64,000 bases of DNA from CADCVW01 sp964251385 (lineage in GTDB: Bacteria > Pseudomonadota > Alphaproteobacteria > Sphingomonadales > Sphingomonadaceae). The notes beneath the pieces were generated by a model. It was not told the origin of the DNA. It ran no database searches and saw only the letters and a list, made by a program, of their open reading frames with translations. Each line of letters begins with the position of its first letter. The stretch's first letter is position 1. Below are positions 1 to 7,392 of the stretch, one piece after another. Both the position numbers and the translations under genes were made by a program. The DNA is taken from positions 310,001 to 374,000 of the forward strand of contig CAXUJK010000001.1 in NCBI GenBank assembly GCA_964251385.1, read 5' to 3'.

Positions 1-1
1 C

Positions 2-484
2 GATCCGGCGGGGCGACCCACCATCTATGACAGGCTGCCCGCGGGATTGCCGCGGCTGGTGCCGGTGGGCCGGCTCGATCTCAACACCGAAGGGCTGTTG
101 TTGATGACGACGGACGGCGGGTTGAAGCGCACGCTCGAACTGCCGTCGTCGGGCGTCGAACGCACGTACCGCGCGCGGGTGTTCGGCCCGATCAGCCAGG
201 CGCAGCTGGAGGAGCTCATCCACGGCATCGAGATCGAAGGGGTGCGGTACGGCAAGATCGACGCCAATCTGGAGCGGCGCACGGGGCGCAACGGCTGGGT
301 CGAGATGCGGCTGACCGAGGGCAAGAACCGCGAAGTGCGGCGCGTGCTCGAGCATTTCGGGCTCAAAGTGTCGCGGTTGATACGTACGAGTTACGGGCCG
401 TTCGAACTCGGCGACCTGGAAGCGGGCGCGGTCGAGGAAGTGCGGCAGCATGACCTGGTCGCGTTCCGGAAGACGCTGACATGA
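2..484 (+). CDS. rluB: 23S rRNA pseudouridine synthase, RluB/RsuA family (5' end outside window)
   Basis: C-terminal part of an RsuA/RluB/E/F-type pseudouridine synthase; the frame is open from base 2, so the start lies before the window. The catalytic-domain segment VGRLDLNTEGLLLMTTDGG holds the conserved Asp (GRLDxxTEG) that attacks the uridine. It is followed by the family's EGKNREVRRVLEHFGLKVSRLIR segment. Such enzymes convert specific uridines of large-subunit rRNA (RluB acts on U2605 in E. coli) or small-subunit rRNA. I favour RluB from the family resemblance and the rsmD neighbour, but RsuA cannot be excluded without the N-terminal S4 domain. Its stop overlaps the ATG of rsmD by four bases, so the two rRNA-modification genes are probably co-translated. 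Confidence 0.88.
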   Translation, partial: DPAGRPTIYDRLPAGLPRLVPVGRLDLNTEGLLLMTTDGGLKRTLELPSSGVERTYRARVFGPISQAQLEELIHGIEIEGVRYGKIDANLERRTGRNGWVEMRLTEGKNREVRRVLEHFGLKVSRLIRTSYGPFELGDLEAGAVEEVRQHDLVAFRKTLT

Positions 485-1029
485 GGATCATCGCCGGCGC
501 GTGGCGGGGCCGCGCAATCGTCGCGCCCAAAGGCACGGACACGCGGCCGACGAGCAACCGCGCGCGGGAAGCCTTGTTCTCGATGCTGACGAGCCGGGTA
601 GGCGATTTCGAAGGGTTGAAGGTCGCCGATCTGTTCGCGGGTTCGGGGTCGCTCGGGCTCGAAGCGTTGTCGCGGGGGGCGGCGCACTGCACGTTCGTCG
701 AGACCGACCGGGAGGCGCTGGAGGCGATCAAGGTCAACGTCGCGCACTTGGGTGCCCCGAACCCTCAGGACAAAGCGACGGTGCGCGCAGGCACGGCCGA
801 GAACTTTCATGGCGGGCCGTTCGACCTCGTGTTCTGCGATCCGCCTTATCTCAGCGGCCTCGGACACAAGGCGCTCGCCCGAATCACGGTCGCGCCGGGC
901 GGTTGGGCGAGCATCGAGACCGCGAGGGTCGAGGATGTCGCCGTCGAGGGCTACACGGTCGATACCGTGCGCAAGTACGGCAAGGCGAAGATCACGTTGC
1001 TACGCCGTGTCGGGATCGTTCCGGATTAG
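481..1029 (+). CDS. rsmD: 16S rRNA (guanine(966)-N2)-methyltransferase RsmD
   Basis: A 182-residue protein with the full RsmD pattern: N-terminal MRIIAGAWRGR, the substrate-side TRPTSNRAREALFSML, the SAM-binding loop DLFAGSGSLGLEALSRGA and the catalytic DPPY at about residues 120-123. It methylates N2 of G966 in 16S rRNA within the assembling 30S subunit. Length is normal for the family. The ATG overlaps the upstream pseudouridine synthase stop (ATGA), a common rluB-rsmD arrangement that joins two ribosome-modifying enzymes. Its stop overlaps the tail of the convergent PAP2 gene by four bases. No anomaly seen. Confidence 0.95.
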   Translation: MRIIAGAWRGRAIVAPKGTDTRPTSNRAREALFSMLTSRVGDFEGLKVADLFAGSGSLGLEALSRGAAHCTFVETDREALEAIKVNVAHLGAPNPQDKATVRAGTAENFHGGPFDLVFCDPPYLSGLGHKALARITVAPGGWASIETARVEDVAVEGYTVDTVRKYGKAKITLLRRVGIVPD

Positions 1030-1991
1030 GCCGACGCGGCGGGAGCGACCTGACGAAAGGCCCGTGCGCGGCGGGGCCTGATGTGACGCAGATGCCGCGG
1101 GTGGGATGCCCAGATGGCGAAGGCGGCCACCAGCACGCCCGCGAGTACGTCTACGAGATAGTGGTTGCCTTCCACCGGGGTCGCCGCGAGCATCGCCGCG
1201 TTGACCGCGAAAAGCGGCCAGCGCAAGCGGCGCAGCCGTGAGCCGAACCACGCGAACAGCACCGCTGCCGCGGCATGGAAGCTCGGGAACGTCACCATGC
1301 CGATCATCGTGGCCGGGTCGATCTCGCCCAGGGATCTGGCGCGCGCCGCCGCGATGACCGCTGTGTGCTGGATGCCCGACGTGGGTGCGTAGCTCATGTC
1401 GCCGCCGGCAAGCCAGGTGAGCGGGCCGACCGCGGGGAAGAACGGGTAGAACGCCATCGTCACGACCAATGCGAGCCAGAAGGCCATGAGGAAACGGCGG
1501 GCGTGATCCTCTCGGCCTGCCAGGACCAGTCCGGCGATCAGCACGATCGGCGTGGCGCCGATGCATTGGTACGACCAGCGGCCGACCCATTGCAGGGCCG
1601 GCGAGCCTTGCGTCAGGCGGTAGGCCCCGAGCCAGTCGAACCCGAGCCGAGCGTCGAGAGCGGCGAGAAACGCATCGCAATAGGGGCGCGTCCAGGTCGA
1701 CAACGTGTAGCTCGCGAGCAAACCCGCGAGCGTCAGGCCGAGGAAGATCGCCAGGATTTCGACGAGATTGGCGAGCCGGCGCGGCCAGAGCTTTCCGTGG
1801 CGATCCGCCTTGGTGACCAGGATCGCGGCCGTGGTGAGCATCGCGACAAGTTCGAGATGCCCGGTCGGGTTCACGGAAAGCCCCGCGTACGGCATCGCGG
1901 CGGCGAGCAGGAGCGCCGATGCCAGGAACGCGAGCCAGGGAACGATGCGCGGGACGCGCCCGCCTTCCAGAGATTGCGAAGCGCTGAGCAC
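1026..1991 (-). CDS. PAP2-superfamily integral membrane phosphatase/phosphotransferase
   Basis: A 321-residue polytopic membrane protein with about six hydrophobic segments. The C-terminal half carries the PAP2 active-site motifs FPSFHAAAAVLFAW (motif 2, general-acid His) and VEGNHYLVDVLAG (motif 3, nucleophile-assisting His and Asp). Motif 1 is not obvious, as is usual in the Aur1/Ipt1-like branch of the superfamily. It probably hydrolyses or transfers a lipid-linked phosphate at the inner membrane; the substrate cannot be read from sequence. The start is a GTG at 1991; its mRNA would be divergent from uvrD, with only about 20 bases between the two start codons. It converges on rsmD. Confidence 0.8.
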   Translation of the reverse strand: MLSASQSLEGGRVPRIVPWLAFLASALLLAAAMPYAGLSVNPTGHLELVAMLTTAAILVTKADRHGKLWPRRLANLVEILAIFLGLTLAGLLASYTLSTWTRPYCDAFLAALDARLGFDWLGAYRLTQGSPALQWVGRWSYQCIGATPIVLIAGLVLAGREDHARRFLMAFWLALVVTMAFYPFFPAVGPLTWLAGGDMSYAPTSGIQHTAVIAAARARSLGEIDPATMIGMVTFPSFHAAAAVLFAWFGSRLRRLRWPLFAVNAAMLAATPVEGNHYLVDVLAGVLVAAFAIWASHPRHLRHIRPRRARAFRQVAPAASA

Positions 1992-2011
1992 GGCGTGGCG
2001 GTGGCACGACC

Positions 2012-4351
2012 ATGGTTAAGAAAGCGTGGCGGCGGTTGCCCCCGCTCGCCGCGTTCCCTAACTGTTCACTGGTGACCGCCGCTCTGCCTTCCGCGCCCGA
2101 CGAGCCCTTCTACCTGCGCGGGCTCAACCCGCCGCAACGGGAGGCGGTGCTGACCACCGAAGGCCCGGTGCTGATCCTGGCGGGCGCGGGCACGGGGAAG
2201 ACGGCGGCGCTGACGGCGCGATTGGCGCATCTCATTGCCACGCGCCGCGCCTGGCCATCGGAAATCTTGTCGGTGACGTTCACCAACAAGGCCGCGCGAG
2301 AGATGAAGGAGCGGGTCGGCCGCCATGTCGGCGATGCGGTCGAGGGGATGCCGTGGCTTGGCACCTTCCACTCCGTTGCCGCGAAGATGTTGCGGCGGCA
2401 TGCGGAGTTGGTCGGGCTGCAGGCCAACTTTTCAATTCTCGACACCGACGATCAGCTTCGCGTCATGAAGCAGCTGATCACCGCCGCCGACCTGGACGAG
2501 AAGCGCTGGCCCGCACGGCAGCTCGCCGGGTTGATCGACCGGTGGAAAAACCGCGGATGGACGCCCAAGGACATCGACGCAGGCGAAAGCGAGGCGTTCG
2601 GCAACGGGCGCGGGGCGGAGATGTACACCGCGTATCAGGCGCGGCTACGGACGCTGAACGCGTGCGACTTCGGCGACCTGCTGCTCCACATGCTGACGAT
2701 CCTGAAGGATCATCGGGAGGTGCTCGAGCATTACCAGGAGCGGTTTAAATACATCCTGGTCGACGAGTATCAGGACACCAACCAGTCGCAATATCTATGG
2801 CTGCGGCTGCTCGCGCAGCGGCGCAAGAACATCTGCGTGGTGGGCGATGACGACCAGTCGATCTACTCGTGGCGCGGCGCGGAAGTCGCGAACATCCTGC
2901 GCTTCGAAAAGGATTTTCCGGGCGCGGCGACGATCAAGCTCGAGCAGAACTACCGGTCGACCCCGCATATCCTGGGCGCGGCGTCCGGGGTGATCGCGAA
3001 CAACGGCGGCCGGCTCGGCAAGACGTTGTGGACGCAGGTGGACGCGGGCGACAAGGTGCAGGTCGTCGGCGTGTGGGACGGGCCGGAAGAAGCGCGGCGG
3101 ATCGGCGACGATGTCGAGAGTTTCCAGCGGCGCGGCGGGACGCTGGACGACGTCGCGATCCTGGTGCGAGCGCAGTTCCAGACGCGCGAGCTTGAGGACC
3201 GGTTCATTGCCATAGGTCTGCCGTACCGGATCGTCGGAGGGTTTCGATTCTACGAGCGCGCTGAAATCCGGGACGCTCTGGCGTATCTACGGATCATCTC
3301 GCAGCCGGCGGACGATCTCGCGTTCGAGCGTATCGTCAACGTACCCAAGCGGGGCCTGGGTGACAAGGCAGTGGCCAAGGTGCATGGCTTCGCGCGCGCG
3401 CTGGGCGTTCCGCTGTTCGCGGCGGCCGCGCAGATTTTGGACACCGACGAGTTGACTTCGCAAGCGCGGCGGACTTTGGGCAACCTCGTCGGCGATATCG
3501 CGCGCTGGCGCGGCAAGCTCGACCAGCTCCCGCATCCCGAACTCGCCCGCATCATGCTCGACGAAAGCGGCTACACCGCGATGCTGCAGGCCGACCGGTC
3601 CGCCGAGTCCGCGGGGCGGCTGGAAAACCTGACCGAGCTGACGCGCGCGATGGAGGAGTACGACACGCTGCCCGCGTTCCTCGAACACGTTTCGCTCGTC
3701 ATGGACAACGACGCGGACAAGGAATCCGCAAAGGTTACGATCATGACGATCCATGCCGCCAAGGGGCTGGAATTCGAGAAGGTTTTCCTTGCCGGATGGG
3801 AGGAAGGCGTGTTCCCCTCGCAGCGCGCAATGGACGAAGGCGGGACGGCGAGCCTGGAGGAGGAACGGCGGCTTGCGTATGTCGCGATCACCCGGGCGCG
3901 GCGGTCGTGCACGATCATCCATGCGGCCAACCGGCGCATCTACGGGCAGTGGACGAGCTCGATCCCGTCGCGCTTCGTCACCGAGTTGCCCAAGGAGCAT
4001 ATCTCCGAGGAGACGACGATGGCGGGCGGCGAGAGCCTGTGGCGCGCCAACTGGTCCGAACGCGCCGACCCTTTCGCGGACCTCGCCCGCGGCAGCGGCC
4101 GCGGCCCCGGCTGGCAACGCGCCGCCACCGGAGGCGGCTTCGAACGCACCCCGCCCCGCATCGTCGAGGCGAAGGCGAGCGCGATCAGCCTCGGCAACAA
4201 GGGCCGCAGCGACATCACGCTGGGCCAGCGCGTGTTCCACAGCAAGTTCGGCTACGGCGCGGTGGCGGAGATTGAGGGGAATAAACTGGAGATCGACTTC
4301 GAGCAGTCGGGGCGGAAGCGGGTGCTGGATAGTTTTGTGGCACTGGCGTAA
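2012..4351 (+). CDS. uvrD: ATP-dependent DNA helicase UvrD/PcrA/Rep family
   Basis: A superfamily 1A 3'-5' DNA helicase of 779 residues. The order is LNPPQREAV (Q motif), Walker A ILAGAGTGKT, SVTFTNKAAREMKER (Ia), Walker B ILVDEYQDTN, CVVGDDDQSIYSWRGA (III), KLEQNYRSTPHIL (IV), TIMTIHAAKGLEFEKVF (V) and EEERRLAYVAITRAR (VI). The C-terminal piece after about residue 715, including GQRVFHSKFGYGAVAEIEG, matches the Tudor-like PcrA/UvrD tail that binds RNA polymerase. It acts in nucleotide-excision and mismatch repair and in clearing recombinase or polymerase from DNA. The ATG at 2012 has a weak ribosome binding site; an in-frame GTG at 2072 is a possible alternative that would remove 20 non-conserved residues. 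The AT-richer ParA patch begins directly downstream. Confidence 0.95.
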   Translation: MVKKAWRRLPPLAAFPNCSLVTAALPSAPDEPFYLRGLNPPQREAVLTTEGPVLILAGAGTGKTAALTARLAHLIATRRAWPSEILSVTFTNKAAREMKERVGRHVGDAVEGMPWLGTFHSVAAKMLRRHAELVGLQANFSILDTDDQLRVMKQLITAADLDEKRWPARQLAGLIDRWKNRGWTPKDIDAGESEAFGNGRGAEMYTAYQARLRTLNACDFGDLLLHMLTILKDHREVLEHYQERFKYILVDEYQDTNQSQYLWLRLLAQRRKNICVVGDDDQSIYSWRGAEVANILRFEKDFPGAATIKLEQNYRSTPHILGAASGVIANNGGRLGKTLWTQVDAGDKVQVVGVWDGPEEARRIGDDVESFQRRGGTLDDVAILVRAQFQTRELEDRFIAIGLPYRIVGGFRFYERAEIRDALAYLRIISQPADDLAFERIVNVPKRGLGDKAVAKVHGFARALGVPLFAAAAQILDTDELTSQARRTLGNLVGDIARWRGKLDQLPHPELARIMLDESGYTAMLQADRSAESAGRLENLTELTRAMEEYDTLPAFLEHVSLVMDNDADKESAKVTIMTIHAAKGLEFEKVFLAGWEEGVFPSQRAMDEGGTASLEEERRLAYVAITRARRSCTIIHAANRRIYGQWTSSIPSRFVTELPKEHISEETTMAGGESLWRANWSERADPFADLARGSGRGPGWQRAATGGGFERTPPRIVEAKASAISLGNKGRSDITLGQRVFHSKFGYGAVAEIEGNKLEIDFEQSGRKRVLDSFVALA

Positions 4352-4382
4352 CGCGGCAGCGAGCCGTGACTCGGGGTGTAAG

Positions 4383-5267
4383 ATGGCAAAAGTAGTGTGC
4401 TTCATCAGCGAGAAGGGCGGCGTAGGGAAGACTACAGCCTGCTTTGAGATCGCGGTTGCGTTGGTAGTACGGCACAGCAAGCGTGTTCTCGTGGTCGACG
4501 TTGACTACCAGAGGGGTGGAATTACCGGACGTTTAGACCCACGATTAATTCAGCACTTTGGGAACGGGGTTATGCCCGGTGCGACGCTGTTCTTAAAGTA
4601 TCAGCAGCTTTATAGTGCCGCTGGCGTGACCACCAATGTTGACGTAAGTAGTAGTACGTTTGGTGTTGATTTTCTGCCCTCGGATCCAAGACTGTCGAGT
4701 GTCTCGGAGGACAAACTTCCCAGCAGCAGAACAATGCTTGATCGAAACAGGTTATCACTTCAGCACTTAACTCTGATATACGATATCATTCAACCGCTTC
4801 TCCCGTCTTATGATTACATACTGATAGACTCACACCCCGAGGTTTCTGCTCTCCTTCGATCGGCCATTTACGCGAGTGAGTATGCTGTGTCGCCCGTGAA
4901 GCTGGATCTTCAATCAGCCATCGGCGTGCCCACGGTCATCCGAGAGATTGCAGGCGTGAACAACGACGTGGCAGCGGCCCAAGCGTCGTTAGGAATGCCG
5001 CCATCCTACACGCCTACGCAGTTTGTAGGTGCAATAGGGATGATGGCTCGCGAGTATCGGGGCGATCTGAAAGACTCAGAAGATACGGAGTACCGGCGCC
5101 TTGCCCGTCTGGGAACCATGTTCGAAGAGTACGTGACAGAAGGTGATGGTATTCGGCGCGCTGCACAGGAGCGAACTTCAGTACGGTACATAAACATAGC
5201 TAACGCGCGAAAGCAGACCAGGCAAGTAAACGCTATCAGTGACGAGTTTTTAAGGAAGTGCCCATGA
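4383..5267 (+). CDS. ParA/MinD-like P-loop ATPase in an AT-richer patch
   Basis: A 294-residue ParA-superfamily ATPase. Residues 8-18 (ISEKGGVGKTT) are the deviant Walker A motif with signature Lys11. VLVVDVDYQ is the A' motif, YDYILIDSHPE the Walker B region, and SPVKLDLQSA the region that follows it. After the A' motif it has PRLIQHFGNGVMPGATLF rather than a plain Soj core, and the C-terminal third includes a charged stretch (YRGDLKDSEDTEYRRL). ParA proteins form ATP-dependent dimers on nonspecific DNA and position cargo. No parB follows; instead a small gene overlaps its stop (ATGA). Base composition is markedly lower in G+C than the flanks (28 of 60 bases in 4621-4680), with non-preferred codons, pointing to horizontal acquisition. 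The cargo is unknown. Confidence 0.8.
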   Translation: MAKVVCFISEKGGVGKTTACFEIAVALVVRHSKRVLVVDVDYQRGGITGRLDPRLIQHFGNGVMPGATLFLKYQQLYSAAGVTTNVDVSSSTFGVDFLPSDPRLSSVSEDKLPSSRTMLDRNRLSLQHLTLIYDIIQPLLPSYDYILIDSHPEVSALLRSAIYASEYAVSPVKLDLQSAIGVPTVIREIAGVNNDVAAAQASLGMPPSYTPTQFVGAIGMMAREYRGDLKDSEDTEYRRLARLGTMFEEYVTEGDGIRRAAQERTSVRYINIANARKQTRQVNAISDEFLRKCP

Positions 5268-5668
5268 CGGAGGTCGAACTACGACGCATATTCAAGGTTC
5301 TTGGGCCTGAAGGTACTCGAGCAGGCGTTCGTGCAAGCCATGTTACGGTTTCTGCCCTTTTGAAAATTGCGCAAAAGCTTGACCTTCAGCTGTCAAAAAG
5401 GGCTGAACGGGATGAGATTATTGATCGTCTCATCGAGCAGATCGAGTCGCCGTCTCTCAAGCCTACTGATGAGCTAATGACGATGAACTACGACCAGCTA
5501 ATAGACTACTTTAGTAATGTGTCTCCTTCTAATACTGAACTTCTTCGCGTCATGAATGAGCTAAACTATAAGGTAAGCGCAGAAGACAAAAAGCACCTTC
5601 GAAAGTACGTTGCTCGGCAGATCAGCGAGACCGCTTTGTTTGCCAGAGTGGCCGATCAAGCTAGCTGA
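5264..5668 (+). CDS. Small all-helical partner of the ParA-like ATPase (SAP-like fold suspected)
   Basis: A 134-residue, largely helical, charged protein with no family I recognise for certain. The ATG at 5264 overlaps the ParA stop and sits six bases after AAGGAAG, so this start is preferred over a GTG six bases upstream. Residues about 28-57 (VSALLKIAQKLDLQLSKRAE, then DEIIDRLIEQI) have the helix-extended loop-helix spacing of SAP / Rho-N-like nucleic-acid-binding domains. The second half (NTELLRVMNELNYKVSAEDK, then HLRKYVARQISETALFARVA) looks like a separate helical bundle. Codon use is AT-rich like the ParA gene. By position it could supply the DNA- or cargo-binding function a ParB gives elsewhere; this is inference. 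Confidence 0.65.
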   Translation: MTEVELRRIFKVLGPEGTRAGVRASHVTVSALLKIAQKLDLQLSKRAERDEIIDRLIEQIESPSLKPTDELMTMNYDQLIDYFSNVSPSNTELLRVMNELNYKVSAEDKKHLRKYVARQISETALFARVADQAS

Positions 5669-5695
5669 CCGGTCCCGAAACCATCGAGGTAAGAT

Positions 5696-5983
5696 TTACG
5701 ACCGCGCCAGAATGTCCGCAACCACTTGCGGTTCGCGATCGATGATCGTGAACAGCGTTTGCGCGGAGCGGTCGGGTAAGCGGCGGCCTTGTTCCCATTC
5801 CTTGAGCGCCTTGACGTTGAGGCCGTAGGTTTGGGCGAACTTGGCTTGTGACAGCTTGGTCTTCGCGCGCACCGCCTTTACGTCGATCGGCTCGTGGACG
5901 ACGAACCCATCGCGTGCGCCGTCTTCGTAAGCCTTGGCTTCGGCAAGGCCTCGCATCATGCTTTGGAAATCATCGGTCTTCAT
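5696..5983 (-). CDS. higA: HTH-type antitoxin, HigA/XRE family
   Basis: A 95-residue protein with a central helix-turn-helix (KAVRAKTKLSQAKFAQTYGL, then NVKALKEWEQGRRLPDRSAQ) of the XRE/HigA-2 type, preceded by a short N-terminal toxin-binding-like region with FVVHEPID. It would neutralise the upstream-encoded toxin and repress the pair's promoter. It is the second gene of the pair, overlapping the toxin gene's end by 14 bases, the reversed toxin-first order typical of higBA. Composition is closer to the host average than that of the neighbouring ParA module. Confidence 0.85.
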   Translation of the reverse strand: MKTDDFQSMMRGLAEAKAYEDGARDGFVVHEPIDVKAVRAKTKLSQAKFAQTYGLNVKALKEWEQGRRLPDRSAQTLFTIIDREPQVVADILARS

Positions 5984-6305
5984 TGGCCTTGCCCTTCTTT
6001 ATCGCGTTGGTTTGCGCCTTCGTCAGATTGGCGCGCTGCCCTTTGCTGATCACGGTCACCAGGTACACCGGGCGGTCGACGTCGGCGTAGTAGGTGATGA
6101 CGCGATAGCCACCCGACTTGCCGCTGCCAGTTTTGGCGATCCGAACTTTGCGCGCTCCGCCGGACCCCGGGATGATCACGCCGGCGTCGGGTTGCCGTGC
6201 CAGAAGGTCCACAACGATATCGCGTTCGATATCGGTCATGCCAGCGGCTTTCGCCGCCTTCAGGTACTCCGGCGTCTCCACAACGGTTTGCACGATACTA
6301 GTCAT
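5970..6305 (-). CDS. higB: RelE/HigB-like mRNA-interferase toxin
   Basis: A 111-residue basic protein when started at the ATG at 6305. Residues TPEYLKAAKAAGMTDIERD, LLARQPDAGVIIPGSGGARK, VRIAKTGSGKSGGYRVITYY and DRPVYLVTVISKGQRANLTK follow the RelE/HigB-2 plan: an N-terminal helix pair, then a beta sheet with the G-G-x-R-K/R and SGGYRVITYY segments and a C-terminal KG-x-x-x-x-L-T helix. Such toxins cleave mRNA on the ribosome. A longer open frame extends to 6491 but overlaps the start of the oppositely oriented hydrolase gene, so the short start is chosen. It forms a toxin-first operon with the HTH antitoxin downstream. Confidence 0.83.
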   Translation of the reverse strand: MTSIVQTVVETPEYLKAAKAAGMTDIERDIVVDLLARQPDAGVIIPGSGGARKVRIAKTGSGKSGGYRVITYYADVDRPVYLVTVISKGQRANLTKAQTNAIKKGKANEDR

Positions 6306-6410
6306 ACGGCATTGCCGCCTATCGGACAACCCTTCCTCGTTCGTCATCGTACGCGAAACTACGTTGCCCGCTCGACGTTCAAGAAACTTCCACGCTGAGG
6401 AGTGCCTTCC

Positions 6411-7310
6411 ATGACCAAGATCCACACGCGCGACGGGACCAAGCTTTACGTCAAGGATTGGGGCGAGGGTCGGCCGGTTATCCTGATCCACGGCTGGCCG
6501 CTGTCGTCCGACAGCTGGGACGACATCGCCAAGCCGATCGCCGACGCGGGGATGCGGGCGATCTTCTACGATCGGCGCGGATTTGGGCGGTCGGATCAGC
6601 CGTATGGCGGGTACGATTACGACACCTTTGCCGACGATCTGGCCGATGTGATGAAGGAAAAGGGCGTGACGGAGAACGCCGCGCTGGTCGGGTTCTCGAT
6701 GGGCGGCGGCGAGATCGCGCGGTACATGTCGAAGTACAACGGCGCGGGCGTGACGCAGGCGGCGCTGATCGCGTCGGTCGTGCCGTACATGTTGAAGACG
6801 TCGGACAATCCCGACGGCGTGCCGCAGGCGACGTTCGACGAGATGACGGCGGGCATGGTCGAGGACCGGGCGAAGTTCTTTCGCGGGTTCATGAAGGATT
6901 TCTACGGGCTGGGCCTGCTGACAGGCAAGACGAGCCAGGATCAGGCGGACGCGTCGTGGAACGTCGCGATGGCGGCGAGCCTGCAGGCGACGCTTAAGGC
7001 CGCGGGGGCGTTCGCGTCCACCGACTTCCGGCCCGACCTGTCGTCAATTACCGTGCCGACGCTGGTCATCCACGGCACCGCGGACAAGACGGTGCCGATC
7101 GACGCGACGGGACGCGCGGTCGCCAAGGCGCTGCCGAACGCCAAGTTGATCGAGTATGACGGCTCGCCGCATGGCGTGTTCGCGACCGACAAGGCGAAGC
7201 TGACCGCCGACCTGCTCGACTTTCTGCAGCAGGGTTCGTCGGCGTCCGCGTTCAGCTTCGCCGCGCAGGGAGCCAACGGTGTTCTTGAGGGTGCGCAGCC
7301 GCTTCGCTGA
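6411..7310 (+). CDS. Alpha/beta hydrolase, non-haem chloroperoxidase-like
   Basis: A 299-residue alpha/beta hydrolase. The oxyanion segment ILIHGWPLSSDSWDD, the nucleophile elbow GFSMGGGEIARYMSKY (Ser in G-x-S-x-G), the acid region LVIHGTADKTVPI and the catalytic His in SPHGVFATDK are all present. The overall pattern (DRRGFGRSDQPYGGYDYDTF) is that of cofactor-free haloperoxidase/arylesterase enzymes, which act as esterases or perhydrolases; the natural substrate is unknown. The ATG at 6411 is preceded by GAGGAG at 6397-6402, deciding against an upstream GTG. About 20 residues after the usual end (SASAFSFAAQGANGVLEG) form an unconserved tail. It is followed by a strong hairpin terminator at 7358-7392. 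Confidence 0.88.
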   Translation: MTKIHTRDGTKLYVKDWGEGRPVILIHGWPLSSDSWDDIAKPIADAGMRAIFYDRRGFGRSDQPYGGYDYDTFADDLADVMKEKGVTENAALVGFSMGGGEIARYMSKYNGAGVTQAALIASVVPYMLKTSDNPDGVPQATFDEMTAGMVEDRAKFFRGFMKDFYGLGLLTGKTSQDQADASWNVAMAASLQATLKAAGAFASTDFRPDLSSITVPTLVIHGTADKTVPIDATGRAVAKALPNAKLIEYDGSPHGVFATDKAKLTADLLDFLQQGSSASAFSFAAQGANGVLEGAQPLR

Positions 7311-7357
7311 CGCGCCCGGGGTCGATCCGGCCTGTCCACGATCGGACGAGCCATGTA

Positions 7358-7392
7358 GGGGCGGCGGGTGGCAACACCCCCGCCCCTTTTTT
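7358..7392 (+). terminator. Rho-independent terminator after the hydrolase gene, overlapping the next start codon
   Basis: GGGGCGGCGGGTG (7358-7370) pairs with CACCCCCGCCCC (7375-7386) across a GCAA tetraloop with a single bulged base, followed by six T residues at 7387-7392. This is a textbook intrinsic terminator for the hydrolase transcript. The GTG start proposed for the downstream MFS gene (7368) and its AGGGG ribosome binding site lie inside the stem, so the structure could also mask translation of the next gene. Confidence 0.85.
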
